Source: Wolfiporia cocos
Taxonomy: Eukaryota > Basidiomycota > Agaricomycetes > Polyporales > Phaeolaceae
Assembly (NCBI GenBank): GCA_029448655.1
Contig: JACCLO010000037.1
Coordinates: forward strand, 1-64,000
DNA length: 64,000 bases
Direction of reading: 5' to 3'
Below the pieces are notes generated by a model. That model was not told the DNA's origin. It made no database searches and worked only from the letters and a program-made list of their open reading frames with translations. Shown here piece after piece: positions 1-12,579 of the stretch. The translations under genes were made by a program, and so were the position numbers. Position 1 is the first letter of the stretch. Every line of letters starts with the position of its first letter.

Positions 1-429
1 CGCGATATGGATGATGAGGATACTTGAATGTGAATGCTGCATGTGAGTCTAGTTCATCATGCCGAGAGTGTCTCACCGTACCATCCCCAATCACCGGTTC
101 GGCTATCCGTACAGTGAAGTTGGCCGGATTCCGCCTCGTTGAAGCCGGATTAGAGAACAAGCCAGCCATTGACAGTGAGACAATCATCCATCACGATGTC
201 ACCTAGTTTGAGATCGCTTCTCCACAGCTCTCATCCATGTGCTGCAGCTCGCAAGCAAAGCCGGCGTTAGCATGTCAGGTACAACCATCAGTTCGCGTGC
301 GGACTCCCAAGACGGGCCGCTTACTCAGAAAATGTGAATTCTAGCGATCGGACGCCATGATCTTGCAGGCTCCGTGCTTGCATGTGCAGCGAAGGTATGA
401 CTACTATCCGCCCCATGAGTGCACGCCAA

Positions 430-2100
430 TGTGATTTCTCCTGAAGGATTGGTACCGTCTTCTCACCTGAATCGAAGTTAGCAGCCGCCCTCGGGCGATG
501 ACAGGGGCGACGCACCTGATCCGAGTACGATGACATCGTCAGCACGCCCGACACTTCATATGCGACATCAGACTTTATTTGCCAATCATATTGACTGCGA
601 CGTACATTCGCCAGAGACCAGGCTTGGCCGGATGTGGTTCCCAAAGGTCGGATGTGGCAAAGCCACGCTCCCCATTTGGCATATTCTCGATGCAAGGCTG
701 GTGTGTCTCGCACGTCTGCACGCACATGCACGCCATACCTCAGTATACTTCGGGCGGCTACATCGTTACATTTTGGCACGCACCAACATCTGCAGCTCGA
801 ATGTCCCGTCTCCCTGAGGAACCCAGCGACATACACTCTCTGGGAAGCTGCATCCATTCCCAGTCGGCGCGCTTCTTGCCAATAGGGCTCGGCTCTTCGA
901 CGCCGTCATCGAACACGCATGTCACCAGGCCGAATTCGGTTGCACCGTAGCACGCCAACAGGCGCACGCCTTTATCCACGAGCTTCTCACCATTCGCCCT
1001 GGAGAGCGGGCCGCCGGCGAATATCTAAGACGTGAGTGATAAGCGAGTTGCTCCCTCGACCAGCGCAATGTGATGCAGGTACTGACAAGAGCCTGAAGAG
1101 ACGCAAGGTACTTCGCGTCATCCTCGTTCTGCGACCACGCCTGGCGAAAACAGTACTTTAGCAATCACAGGCACACTACACAACCAGAGCCTACCTCGAC
1201 GAAAGCAGGGACGCTCTCGATAGCCGTGCAGCCTGTCTTGCGCGCCGTCTCAATTGTGTTCTGCGGGGTCGGCACGACCGGGGGCGCTGACACGATCGCG
1301 CGCGGGGGGAACAGCGACGTCGGCTGGCCGGACAAGAGCGGCGCGTACAGCTGCGAGCAGAGTCCCATTACGTGGAACGGCGGTAGCGCCATGCACCCCC
1401 ACCGTATCGCCTTCCTGCGCGACTCCACGAAGATGGGCATCCTGCACCAGTGTAGGATCGTCGTGTGCGTGTGCGGGATCGGCTTCGGGAAGCCGGTGGA
1501 GCCTGAGGAGTGCAGGTAGAGCACAACATCCGATGGCGACGCCGCGCACGCGGGCGGCGGGTAAGGGCCCGAGACGGCACGCGGCGGGTCGAAGGAGGGC
1601 GCGAGCGTCGGGAAGACGTCCGTGAGCGCGGGCAGGTCGTCGACGTGCATGGCGAATCCGCTCGGCAGGCTCTCCCGGACCGCGTCAGTGAATGGGGCGA
1701 AGGTGGGCTGTGAGACGATGCGATGGCAGCTCGTGTGCTCCATCAGGCTTGCTATTGCGGGCACGGAGTTGCGGGAGGACATAGGGAAGGGGACGAGCCC
1801 CGCACGGATCAGACCCGCGACGAGCGCATGGTAGAGCAGAGTATCGCAGTTCGCGATGATAGCGACAACGGCGCCCTCTTCGCCCTTCCGTCCGGGCCTG
1901 AAGGAGTGGGCAACGCGGTGAATTGCCTGAGCGAACTCGAGGAACGATATACTTCCGAGCGTATCAGAAGACAAGTCTGGAAACAGGAAGAGAAAGAACG
2001 GAGAGGTGGAATTGTATTCGGCATGGAAGTCGACGAGCCCAGGGATGAGAGATAGCGAACCGTTGAGGGGCGGGAGTACAGGCGATGCAGATGCAGACAT
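430..2100 (-). pseudogene. Adenylate-forming (NRPS-like / aryl acid reductase-like) A-domain relic
   Basis: The gene starts at ATG 2100. Exon 1 (2100-1195) carries an adenylation core motif (SSGSTGFPKPIPHTH near residue 215); exon 2 is about 1140-1087, and exon 3 starts at 1024 with the ACYGATEFG motif. Further down, RWVPQGDG, ATSDLWEPHP, GRADDVIVL and GEKTVP appear in order, as in the adenylation domains of fungal NRPS-like reductases, which activate a carboxylic acid as its AMP ester. The introns are short with GT..AG ends. The frame changes by one base near 815-830, between the DWEWMQL and RWVPQGDG blocks, with no intron to explain it. Recognisable sequence stops soon after GEKTVP, so no carrier or reductase domain follows. 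Family identity is clear; loss of function is inferred from the frame break and truncation, although a sequencing error could explain the former. Confidence 0.8.
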
Positions 2101-5100
2101 ATCTGCCAGAAGCTGAACAGAGTGGATTATAATGATTCTGATGGAGTATGTGGGTGCTGAGAATGAGGCCTATTTAAACGAAGTTCTCGAGCCATCCCCG
2201 TGACGCGGGAAGGTCCATCGGTGAATATTTGAATGGCTTGCCGGTGCGCTGCGGGTCAGTTGTCCTCATGAATCCGAGCAGGTAGGTAATCGTCTACTGG
2301 TGTCAGTATCGAGTGTGGCGTACTAGATCCTGAGGCCTGAAGAGTGGCCGGCCGAGCTCGGCATCTGTTAGCCGACCAAATGTGAGACCGCGGTGATCTC
2401 GGAGCGTTCCTTTCGTTATCGTCGCAGAAAGCCGCGAAGGTTCTCTCCAGCGATCGGAGGCTAGTCGATTGGAGTCCCGCACAGCCTCGCACCTCCAGCC
2501 TTCCTGAGACGCAGGGGCACGACATAATCAGCAGCCCAGTACATCTTCGACGGGCGCGGAACATTCTTGCTGATATTCTAGAGCTGTCAGCATCATCACC
2601 TTGGGGCCCGCGGCCACGACAGCCGACGCAGAATTCCGCCAACGATTGCGATCGTCAGATTTTGGGGAGTTGGTATCATGCAGCAAAATAAACTAACGCG
2701 TAAAGCATGGGCAACTGATCTTCCCGCATAGCCTGTCTATCGCTATGTGACTCGTCAAAGTCCGCCAGCGGCTTCGACGCCCGGAAGGACTCACTGCTGG
2801 AAGTGAGAGATTGAAGATTGATCTAGACGTTTCTCCTACGAGTGTGGCCAAGTGGCAAAAAGAGCGGAGCTGCATGGACGTCGGAAATGATAGAAGAGCC
2901 TTTCATTTCGGACCAACTGCGCATTTGAGCTGGCACATTCCAACCACCGTGCCCGCCAGGCCATTCCAGGCTGAGCATGTCCGGCATTGCTCATACCGAC
3001 ACTGCCGGGCGGTGAAAGGCTCAGACTAACCCGATGGTAAACAAAAGTGGTTCCGGCTGTATGATAACGATATGGCAACAACACATCGCTTGCAATCCTT
3101 CCAGGAGGCTCTCGGCTCCACGTGAATTACTTCATCTGCACTACATTGACCAAATCTCACTGTTCCTGTACAACACAATTTCCTAAGAATCCTAACATGC
3201 GAGGGCGCATATTTCGTATCATGTCAAGTCGATAGTTGCTAAATACAGATAAAATGGGTCAGAGCTGGTAGCAATGGGCGCCCAATGCCTCTGACAATTA
3301 TTTGGGGCGTTCACCTTGAATTTATAGTGCAAGGATAGCTCTTCAGAGCCTCGCCTTCCCGATTCCGAAACACACAATTAGATTGCATATTCTCGCCATG
3401 TCAGTAGTAAGTTAATACACCGCAAGTAGTCAGACGATCGTCCGCGAGAAAGGCTAATCGATTCAGAAGTCCTGCTCTAAACTGTTCCCTCACCTGCTTA
3501 ATGTCATGCCCAGTGTGACTGTCCGTTCGTAGGCTTGCTGGTTCACTCGCCTCCCAACGTTTGCGACACGGTACCGTTGCACAATAGCTACCTCCTTGAT
3601 TTGTCAGAGCACTCTTGCTGCGGAAGACTTTGCGGGTTCTGGAGACATAAATATCTACTTTCGCAACGTACGCTACACATGCGCCGATGGCGTTGTTTGT
3701 CACGAAACATGTTCTGCTCTTCTTGCGTACTTTGCTACTCACCAGTGCACTCCCAGGAGTTGTAGCTATGTGTACCTGTAGCACAGATGGCATAATATGT
3801 CCCATTGTTCTTACCTTCGCCTCACAAACACGCTCGTGTATCGCTTCGTTCTTCGATGAAACTGCAGTTTTCGCTGATGTGTGAACTGAGCACTTAGGTG
3901 ATGACTGACTTCAGGGCCTGTAGTCCGGCATTCAGTACGTTTAGTGCAAAGTAGCGGGCCATGTCGGAACCGGCGCTACTTCATTATCAAGCAATATAAG
4001 AACAGAGATGAGTAGATAGATACTCAGCGTGGGTGGCGCCCACGCTTCAATGTGGCTTGCTAATCCGTGTTCATGCTATTTGCACGGCATGCTACACGAT
4101 CGAAGTGTTGTAATAGAGGTTTTTTTACTAACGATAATTATGACTCGCCCTTTTCCGAGGTTGTGCAAGAATTATGAGAACGAGGTATGGCATCATTGAT
4201 ACCCTACAGTGTTTTCGTACATCCGATGCGGGTTAACAGTACTTGGATACAGTTACTGGTATGCGTCACAAAGATCAAGGACTACGCTCTACCCACTCCA
4301 TTTTAAAAACTTAGTAGTGGAGCTCAAAAAATCCGTGCCACAGTCAATTTTATTGTTAGCAAAACACCTCTAATTCGAGAGTGATTGTGGAGGCGACGGG
4401 GGGACTGCATCTAGCACTTAAATCATATGGGTCAGTGTTGGACCACGATGGAGCGATCGCCGCCACCGCCCGTCCGATCCGCTCAGATCTTGTGACGCAC
4501 TAGTACTAGTGACAGGTGCCACCACAGCGCGGTCACGCCGAATCACCTGTTCGTGCGACTCAGGACCAGGAAGAAGATAAGACGGTGTCCGAGGAAGGTC
4601 CGACTGTGATGGAGGTCGATTCGTAGGGCGTCGTCTGGTGGATGTGTCGCATCGCGAGCACGGCCGTGTTGCATTGTGTTTTCGAGCTGTTGTTCATGGC
4701 TTTCGTTTGACTCGGCGTAGACACCGTCGAACGCGGGGCCTGGAGCCGCACTGGCCGCACCGCTGGGCAGCTGAGGCTGGAGGGAGCTGTATCGGCACCG
4801 TGAGAGGACGCGAGAGTCTGGCGTCGGCGACACCGACCTGGAACGGGCTTGGCGCAGCGAGTGCGCAGACGGGTTGAAATGTCCGCACTTCGGGCAGACA
4901 TATTCTGCACGTGGCGGGTGACGGTCAAGGGCAAGGTCAGGTGGGAGGTGCTGACGTCGACCCCACAGCCAATTGGTCGCTGACCGTCGTAAAGGGCACA
5001 GAATTGTACATACCAAGTGTATCGCCGGCTCATGACCACGAAGATAATGATAAGTTGGGCGCTGCAAGTCACGAATGCCGGATAGACCGTTATCGAGCAA

Positions 5101-5287
5101 TGGGAAGTGTTTGAGTGGAGAGCGAATAAGCGCCGATCACTGGGTCCAGCGCGGGCATTATATTGCACATGGCCGGCGAATGAGCACCCAGCGATGTGGC
5201 ACGTGCTGCGTATCACGCTGCATCCGTGCTGTGGGAATGCCACGCTGTCACCTTACACCCAATCCACTCTGCAACGATCTGATAATA
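2101..5287. other. No gene recognised
   Basis: Open frames on both strands are short, overlap one another and show no recognisable motif. The stretch around 4560-5250 is open in several frames at once, which fits its higher GC rather than coding. I see no RNA gene or repeat here. Confidence 0.5.
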
Positions 5288-5907
5288 ATGGAGCCAACAG
5301 AGGTCCAAATTTACGGATTGAATCTTTTGAAGGAACACACAGACATGTTTCATAATCACATATCCACTGCTTTCCCGACACAGATTGGTGAACTATACAA
5401 ATGGCATGCCAAGGGCAGGCATGCATTGGTACATTACATTCTTTTTATTTTTGCTACTCTACTAATGAATGCAAAGTTGTATACTGAGGAGATAATCAGA
5501 GATTTTCGATTGGAGGACGACGAACTAGCAACCAACTTCCACAGAGACCCTAGGATTTTATTAGGTCGTCAAAAACTTGATTTTGCCTTGAAGTTATTCA
5601 ACCTTGGGCTGGATGCTGAGGCATTCCAGCTACCCAAGTTGGAGATTGAGCTGAAGGAAGGGCCCAAGACTGACACTACAGACCAGAATGCAGATTGCAG
5701 AGGAATAGTAAGTCTTGTGAATGATTAGCACAAAATGGCTTGAATTTAAATTTCTGCATCTAGAAGCGGCCTACTTCAGAATTGGAAGAAGCAGGCCAGG
5801 GTCCCAAGCGCCAAAAAGTGGAGGAGAGACTTCCTCAATTTTTGCCTCTAGGTGATGGCAAACCATCCTCCAAGTTGGAAGATTGGGAAGATGAAGCCTC
5901 AAAGTAG
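5288..5907 (+). CDS. Small hypothetical protein, two exons
   Basis: Exon 1 (5288-5707) starts at an ATG and is followed by a 56-nt intron with a GTAAGT donor and a CTAG acceptor. Exon 2 (5764-5907) continues in phase and ends at TAG, giving 187 residues. The N-terminal 140 residues look like a helical fold with one hydrophobic stretch (HYILFIFATLLMNAK). The C-terminal part is charged and contains a KRQK-type basic cluster. The exons are richer in A+T than the flanks, which may mean a different origin. I do not recognise the family. It could be an intact small gene or the end of a larger degraded one. Confidence 0.45.
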
Positions 5908-8520
5908 TATGTATGTCATTTTACATTCTCATTGAAGCAGCTTGCAGTTTACTGAGGCTTGAGTACAGAATGCTTTCATGATGGTTTAGGACTGTATAGG
6001 GTGTACATACTTGCAAATAGGAATCTGCATGAGGTTGTCCTTTGTCTCAACATACATATCTATCACCGTGATCACACCCTGTGAACATCCTTGCACACAT
6101 CAAATATGTAGTCATAGCATGATCATGCTTGCCCTCATGTGCAAATACTAGTGAGAATGCTCCACTTCCACTTCAGCGCTGCTGATGAGTACTGGAAAAG
6201 AAAGCTCAGTACTTTGGAAGGAAGATACATCACCATGCATACCATGCTCATGCTGGTCCGATTCAGTGAATACTGGTTGGAATGAATGTCAGCTGGGTAG
6301 CAGAGACAGTGCCAACAATGTACCTTGAAAATCATCACCGTTGAAGATAAGGATATCTCCGTGCTCTAGGGTCCGAGGAGTAACCGGCCCCTCCCTTTTG
6401 ACAGATTTCGTAATGGAGTCTGTGATTTGAGCAACTTGCATATCCAGAATGCTCACAACTGTTACTCGGGCGCTGGGACAGATCGGAATCGTCTATGTTC
6501 CATAGGCCCGCATGATCGTTAGCTCCGTGCGGGAGTTCCTTCTTAGGAGATCACCTCTGCGACGGTGATTGGCAGAAGCTGCTGTACACCTGAGCTAATG
6601 ATTTGGGGCGCATCGACAACTCTGCATCGGCGCCGAGGTACATCATGTATACAGGGGAATTTTTCGCAGCAAGCACGTTCTGGCACAACTTCTGTCTTGG
6701 GGAAAGCCATGAATAGTAATTCAGAACTCACCTTCTTTGAGCCAGGGAGAACCCAAGCCAAGTATTCAGTTTCTGTCCCCCTCCTTCAGCGGCCAAGCGG
6801 CTTTGAAGCAGTGCGTGTGCTTGCAATATACAGAGCGGGGCATGTGTCGTGGCCGCTGGTCGTATCTTGATTGTTGATGAGCAGGTGTAATAGGCCTCTG
6901 CGGACGCACAGAATGTTTTAGAATCAATACATACGCACCGCTGTCCGTGCTCACCTTTAAAGGAACCTTGCTATCCTGGAGCAATGACAATTCAACTTTC
7001 GTCAGCATCTCTCTGAAGAGCCTGGTCGGCTGCTCCTGCAACTCTGCCCCGTTACAGGTATAAATAAATAAATAAATAAGCTTGGCAGAGACGCCATCCT
7101 TTGTCATATACGCTAAACGCGAGCCATCAGCAACGTCCGTTACGGTGGTTTGACACGCTCGGACGGCCAGTCCACACGACAATGTCACTGGAGAAATACC
7201 ACGGGAATTATGCATGGTATGAACATCCGCAGGAGGTATACAGTTGCTTTCCTGCGCGAATGTATGAGTGCTTGCTTCGGCCGCCTCTGGTAGGCACACT
7301 CACTGAGCATCCGCTACACAGTTAATACCATAAATTTTCGCTGAGGCATTCAGTTTTCCACACTTTAACGCATTGCCTTCCGCCATGATAGCTTGTGGCC
7401 GAGATGCCATAGCTCGAAGTCGGCATCCATTTGAATGATTTGGTGAAGAATGGGGAGGAAGAAAGTGGAAAGGATTGAACATGATATTAGGGTCTGTCTG
7501 GTCTGCTCCGATGGAAGGAGGGGCCTGCACCCAGGGATCAGCACTCCGATCCACCGTTTCGCGACCGGGTACCCAATCGAAAGTGAATTGCCACGAAAAT
7601 AGTTCTTGACCAGCATCGTTTCTCCCCTGTCATTTGTTCAGCATGCCATCGAAAGGTACCCACGTAGATATCGATGAGATACCATGTTTATGGATTTGAT
7701 TCCAAAGAAACCCAGGTGTGTACAGCCATATTGTTCGCGGAGACTGAATGGCGCCGATTCGAAGACTCTGCACAGCACGATGCAATCCGGACTATCACTT
7801 TTGTGGCTGTCCAATAGAACCTTAGCTTCGGGTGGTGGGCTGATCGGCCGGGTTGAACGACGCGAAGATGTCGGGACTGCACTGTTGAGATAGCTCCGGT
7901 GCTTTGTTGGTCAGCGTGCTCGGATCATGTCTGGGTTGCAGTTTTAAAACTCCCAGAGGTCGAAACATGAGCAGGTACATCATTGCAATAGAACCTACCA
8001 GAATGATGCAGAATCGGAGGCACCCAAGGAGGAGTCTGACTTGGATATCGTGTGATTTTGATGGGGTTGATGATCAAGGGATTCGATTCTCGTTGACATC
8101 CGTCATGATCATAGATGGCAGAGGACGATCTTGGTGATAGAGTAAGTGCCCGTCGCCGTGATTGGCATGCACATTTTCAGACTGATGTGTCTGTCGGAGA
8201 TGGACAACGGCAGCTAGCCAGAGCTTGGCGGTCTATGGCTAGTACAAATGCGCAATTGTACCGGATCAAAAGCGCAATTGCTACGTAGGCGCCGGTGGGC
8301 GCATTCCTGGGAAGTCATAAAACACGGACGGCCCCGACAAGTCCGGTTCGCTGCCGCTACGTTTGTGGCGGCCACGGTGATATGTGTCCGCTATTGCTAT
8401 CTGGGCAGCTTAAGTGCAAGTATGGATCGAAAAATGACGCGGCGCCGTCTTTTCCACACCTCGTGCGTGTGATCACACAAGTACAGAACCGCTTACTTGT
8501 CAAAGGATGTACCCGACATA
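5908..8520. other. No gene assigned; scattered exon-like fragments on minus strand
   Basis: Several minus-strand stretches look like exon fragments, for example about 6970-7160 (TDVADGSRLAYMTKDG and LFREMLTKVELSLL) and 6310-6420 (RTLEHGDILIFNG). I could not connect them into one gene or recognise a family. A short (AAAT)n tract lies at about 7060-7078. Confidence 0.35.
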
Positions 8521-11500
8521 CTACATGGTATCACGGAGGACCTGCATGATCTCCTTCTGGAATCGAGCAAGATGAGCAGCCAACTCTTCATCGGGTAGCG
8601 AGGATGATCGAGCGCTTGCGTGAGTTGGGTCCGTAGCTGAGAGCGGACTGAAAGTAAGCACCTGCCATAAGGAGTACAATACCCTGAGGAGGGCCTTGCG
8701 CCGTATGGAGACTTTGTTCGAGCGGCTATCCTGCTCCTGGCGTTCCTCCATCTCGCTCAAGGCTTCTGCGACCCGCCTTCCCGTCGGCGAGGACGTCATT
8801 CGGTAGATCGGCAAGTCGGGCAAGATCAAGACCTGGCACAGATGAAACTTAGCTCAGCGTACCACACAATATGTCCAACAAACCGTAGTGGCTCGTCTGT
8901 TCCGGCCTCCGTCGACAACTCTGTGACGAACAGCAAAGGGCCAAGGTCTCGCAAATGTACGCACCTGTATTGAAAAGTCATGCCAAAGTTCGACGTGGAT
9001 TGGCGTGACCTCTTGCGTCAGAAGTTAACAAAGATACACGAAGCGATTGGTATGGAGAACCTGAACGGCAAGATGAAGGCTGACAAGTTCTGTTAGTAAC
9101 CGAGATGTAATCATTCAAACCTACTCACTTGACAACAGATGCTGGCGCGACAATGTTTGTCGTGAGCTCGCTGAAGTGACTACAGGGCCTGTAAGCAACC
9201 CATACATTAGTGATAATGGTACAGGTGCATACGTTGCGAAGAAGACATATGACTAGCCAACCAACGGCATTATCAGTAATGTACAGGGACCGCAAAATGA
9301 GCCGGTACGACCTTGAGTTTGATGAGTTCCTCTGCGATGGCATGCGAGATGCCAACTTCTTCCCTTGGAGAGGTGGCCGCGGCCAACTTCGTCGATCAGG
9401 ATGAGAGAATTCTCCGTAGCAATCCCTGGCACAATTTCGGCATCAAGATGATGCTGGTTTCATAGTTAGCTCAAGTTACAAACCACGATCATCGCGCAAG
9501 ATGCCATCTCACTCGCAAATGTGCTCAGGCTCTTTCGATATCGTCGTCGTTCGATAGCCGAGTCAGGAGTGCATCGTGCAGTCTGCATGATACGACATTC
9601 AAAGAGGCGGTTTTGGTGATATTTGGAGAGGTCCGCACCTGAAGCTACCGTACTCAGCAGGAACAAAGCATCCGCACATTGCCATGACTGTCAGCAGCCC
9701 AATCTGCCGCAAGTATATGCTCTTGCCTATGGTCACAGACAATCGGATGTTTGTTGACCATATACGGGCTCGGCGTACCTAACATGCTGCGTTGAATCAG
9801 CATTGAGCGATAGATATGATGAATCAGATGATCAGACGAACTTCGGCCCCTGGACAATTTGAAAGAGGAAGCCTCGCAGCAATATACATCATTCGGTACA
9901 AGCGTCCCGGCCGCCTGAACGTTCTCTAGAACAGGATGCTGCCCCGCCTTTATGGCTAAGGTTCCCGTGAACTCGGGACGCACTACACCAAGTATTAAGT
10001 GGTCACTGTTATCTAACTTAGAGGATGCTCACCATAGTCACGCACTAAGAAATCAAAACCAAACCTTACAATCAACATCTCTGTCAGTCTAGCATTTACA
10101 GGACGTACGAATGCTGGCATGCGCAAAAGACCACAACATGTCCACAATGGCAACGGCCTCCGAAGCTTTGTACAGAGCTCCAATGACATCGACGATCTCG
10201 GCGATCAACTCTTGTATAATCCTGGTATGACCTGTGAGCCGGGTATTGGAATGCCAACCGGTACTACATACTTGTCACTCATGATCAGCGTCTCGTCCAG
10301 TGCATCCTTCATGCGCGCGTTTCTCTTCTTCTGCTCAAGCTGTGAGCATTCTCACACTGGTAACCTCGTACAGGACTGACCAGCTCGATACTAGAAAAGA
10401 GCCACCGCTTTCTCTGAGCTGTCACATTCACAAAGCCTCTAGGTAGCTCCCCTCGGAGATCTGTCTTCTTCAAAGCAAAAACGAAGCCTGTGTCCTGGTA
10501 CACTAGACTAAGAGGCAGGTCGTGTTGCTCCGAGAGTTCGCGGTTCAATGCAAATATATCCCCGACATTCTCCTTGTATGTTTCTCGTGCGACGTCAAGG
10601 AGGCGATTGTAGTTTGCCTGATTTGCTGGATTTGAGCATTAACAAATGATGTTAAGGAGGAGGAAACATACCTTGACGGCGTACACACGTGCATTCACCG
10701 CATTCAGGCCGCGCTGTATAGATCCATCGAATCTCAACGAAGGCTGCGTTATTTGGCACGTACTTTCGCTGAAGCTTCTTCTTCATTCAATGCTTCGCTA
10801 ACATGCTGTTCGATTCTTGAAAGTCGCTCGTCAGAGATCATCTACATCGAACAGGCGCTTAGCGCGCATCCAATCTACAATTATATCTCCAGCACCTACG
10901 TCCAGTACGATTCGTAACAGACGGGAGCGGCTGCCTGTCAAGGCTTTCGCGAGAACGGGCATGTTCTTGACTATGTTTCGGAGACTGAGCATTTGCGCGA
11001 CGCGAGCGGCAGCAAGCTTTGCAGTGCTTGTCTCACGCGCCTCGGATGCAGCAAGCTGATGATTCAAATGAGCATTGATACTGTGCATGACCTGAACGGC
11101 GAAAGCTTGCCGAGCAGATTAGCTTATCGAAGTCCATATTATGGAGGGACTTGAGCGCGTTCTTCATATTGTCGAAACGATTTCCATTCTGTATGAGCTC
11201 TTTAAGACAGTAAGCCGAAATAGACACATCCATGGAGTTGATAGACCTTCGACGACATCAAGGCGCGCCTCTATAGAAGACTGTCTGCAGCATTATTAGA
11301 TCAACTCCGTAACGGTTGCAAAATGAGATACCAGTGATAGGCGCGAGTACATTTGCCCGAGGAGGCGAGCACCCATTGCAGTGTATGTATGATTTAATAG
11401 CCTAGGTGTGAATTACTTGAATCGTGGGCATATATTAAGAGACAGAGAGGGTTTACCCAAACATGGAATGGGTGGACCTCTTGAATGAGATGCTGCCCAC

Positions 11501-12264
11501 CAGCTCCAAGTTTCGAGCAGTCTCGGGATCTATCATCATGCTGCCTTCTACTTGTACATATCGTATGAGGAGCGAAGAAGGAGCAAAGCGTAAATTGAGC
11601 TTCGACTCTGCATACTCGAATAGCGCGCTAGCTGCAGAGAGCGCGTAATACCTATTAATGTTGTTCAGTATAGTCGCAAGGTTTCGGACGCATATACCCA
11701 CTTGCTGGACACCGCGACAAGAGTTGCAGGCCGCTCATCGTCATCAACTATCAGCTGGTTGACAAAGGCAAGTCCTGCGTTTACAGTTGCAACGCGAAGC
11801 ATGTGCTCAGTAGTCATATTGCTCACCAGCATCATCGTTCCAGTATTTTCTCATCACTGGATCGACTGTGGCATCAAACTCTTCGATCATGCACTGCACT
11901 AGGACCGAAGTCGACGAGGCTTTCTTTCCTCCAGATGCCATAGGTGTATCTATCAGAGATAAAAAGGTGTTTGGGACCAGAATAATGGATGGAGAATGCA
12001 GATGAAGCTGATGCAGCGTCTTGACATATGTGGGACTGTCCACGAGCTGCGGACCATCATATTGAGCGATGATTCAGTACGAGCTGACTACATGCGCACC
12101 TGGATAAGGGAAACCCTCCCGGTATCCTTGTCCAATGCAGCAAGGCCGACTTCACGTGACACTCCGCGCCCTTCCAGGACATAGCTGGCCTCGTGCCTGG
12201 ATGATGCGGCGGTCTGGGGTCGGGCGGTAGCCGGACGCGACTGGGCTGCCCAGCCGCGTGACAT
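8521..12264 (-). CDS. MSH4: MutS homologue MSH4 (meiotic crossover factor), frame-damaged
   Basis: MSH4 pairs with MSH5 to stabilise crossover intermediates in meiosis. The start is ATG 12264 (MSRGWAAQ, followed by the TARPQTAASSR block typical of fungal MSH4). Exon 1 ends at 12100 and exon 2 begins at 12046 (LVDSPTYVKTLHQLHLHSP). Further blocks in order are the clamp/lever region (NLELVG..HSMFG, LLNHTYTAMGARLL, LSLRNIVKNMPVLAKAL, LSEQHDLPLSLVYQ), RPEFTGTLAIKAGQHPVLE, the ATPase Walker A (GPNMLGKS), SLILIDEVGRG, FFATHFSEL, and a C-terminal helical end (LPDEELAAHLARFQ). Introns are 50-60 nt. Conserved sequence jumps frame at about 11355, 9863 and 9385 without an intron. Walker A has Leu where GPNMSGKS normally has Ser. 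I call the family with confidence; whether the gene is functional is open. Confidence 0.85.
9727..9841 (-). other. Two introns around an 8-nt microexon inside MSH4 Walker A
   Basis: The upstream exon ends in CAG GGG CCG AA at 9842. A 55-nt intron (9841-9787, GTTCGT..GCAG) is followed by an 8-nt exon (9786-9779, CATGTTAG), then a 52-nt intron (9778-9727, GTACGC..ATAG) and an exon opening with GCAAGAGC. Joined, they read GPNMLGKS in frame, which is the MutS Walker A. Without the microexon no frame gives this motif. Confidence 0.7.
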
Positions 12265-12579
12265 CGCCGTAGCGGGGTGGGATGAGGCAGGGCGTGCAAA
12301 GCCAGGAAAATATGGGACGAGCGTAGCGATCCAGCGAAAAGGAAAAAGGCGCGAGACCGAGGGCGACGACAAATGACGGCGGGTTTGAGTCCCCGCATGC
12401 GATCGATCGACGAGCGGTGCCGAATCTCGGGACATCCTAATAAGGGCTCTCATTGTGCCTACCGGGCAGGTCTGAAACGATACAATACGAGACTCGAGCA
12501 ACGGGAGGACGTACAGGATTGTGAAAGTTAGTTACATGTGTTATCACGCCCACACCGTCCGCCCTATGCCTTAATTACT

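Noticed and set aside
321..857. 178-codon minus-strand frame as an independent gene
   Set aside because: Most of it is an out-of-frame reading of the adenylation relic and its introns; only GEKTVP and nearby residues are in the family frame.
4543..5243. Two overlapping minus-strand frames of 185 and 227 codons
   Set aside because: Several frames are open together, with no motif and a composition typical of GC-rich noncoding DNA.
7058..7080. AAAT microsatellite
   Set aside because: A short simple repeat of about five units without evident function.
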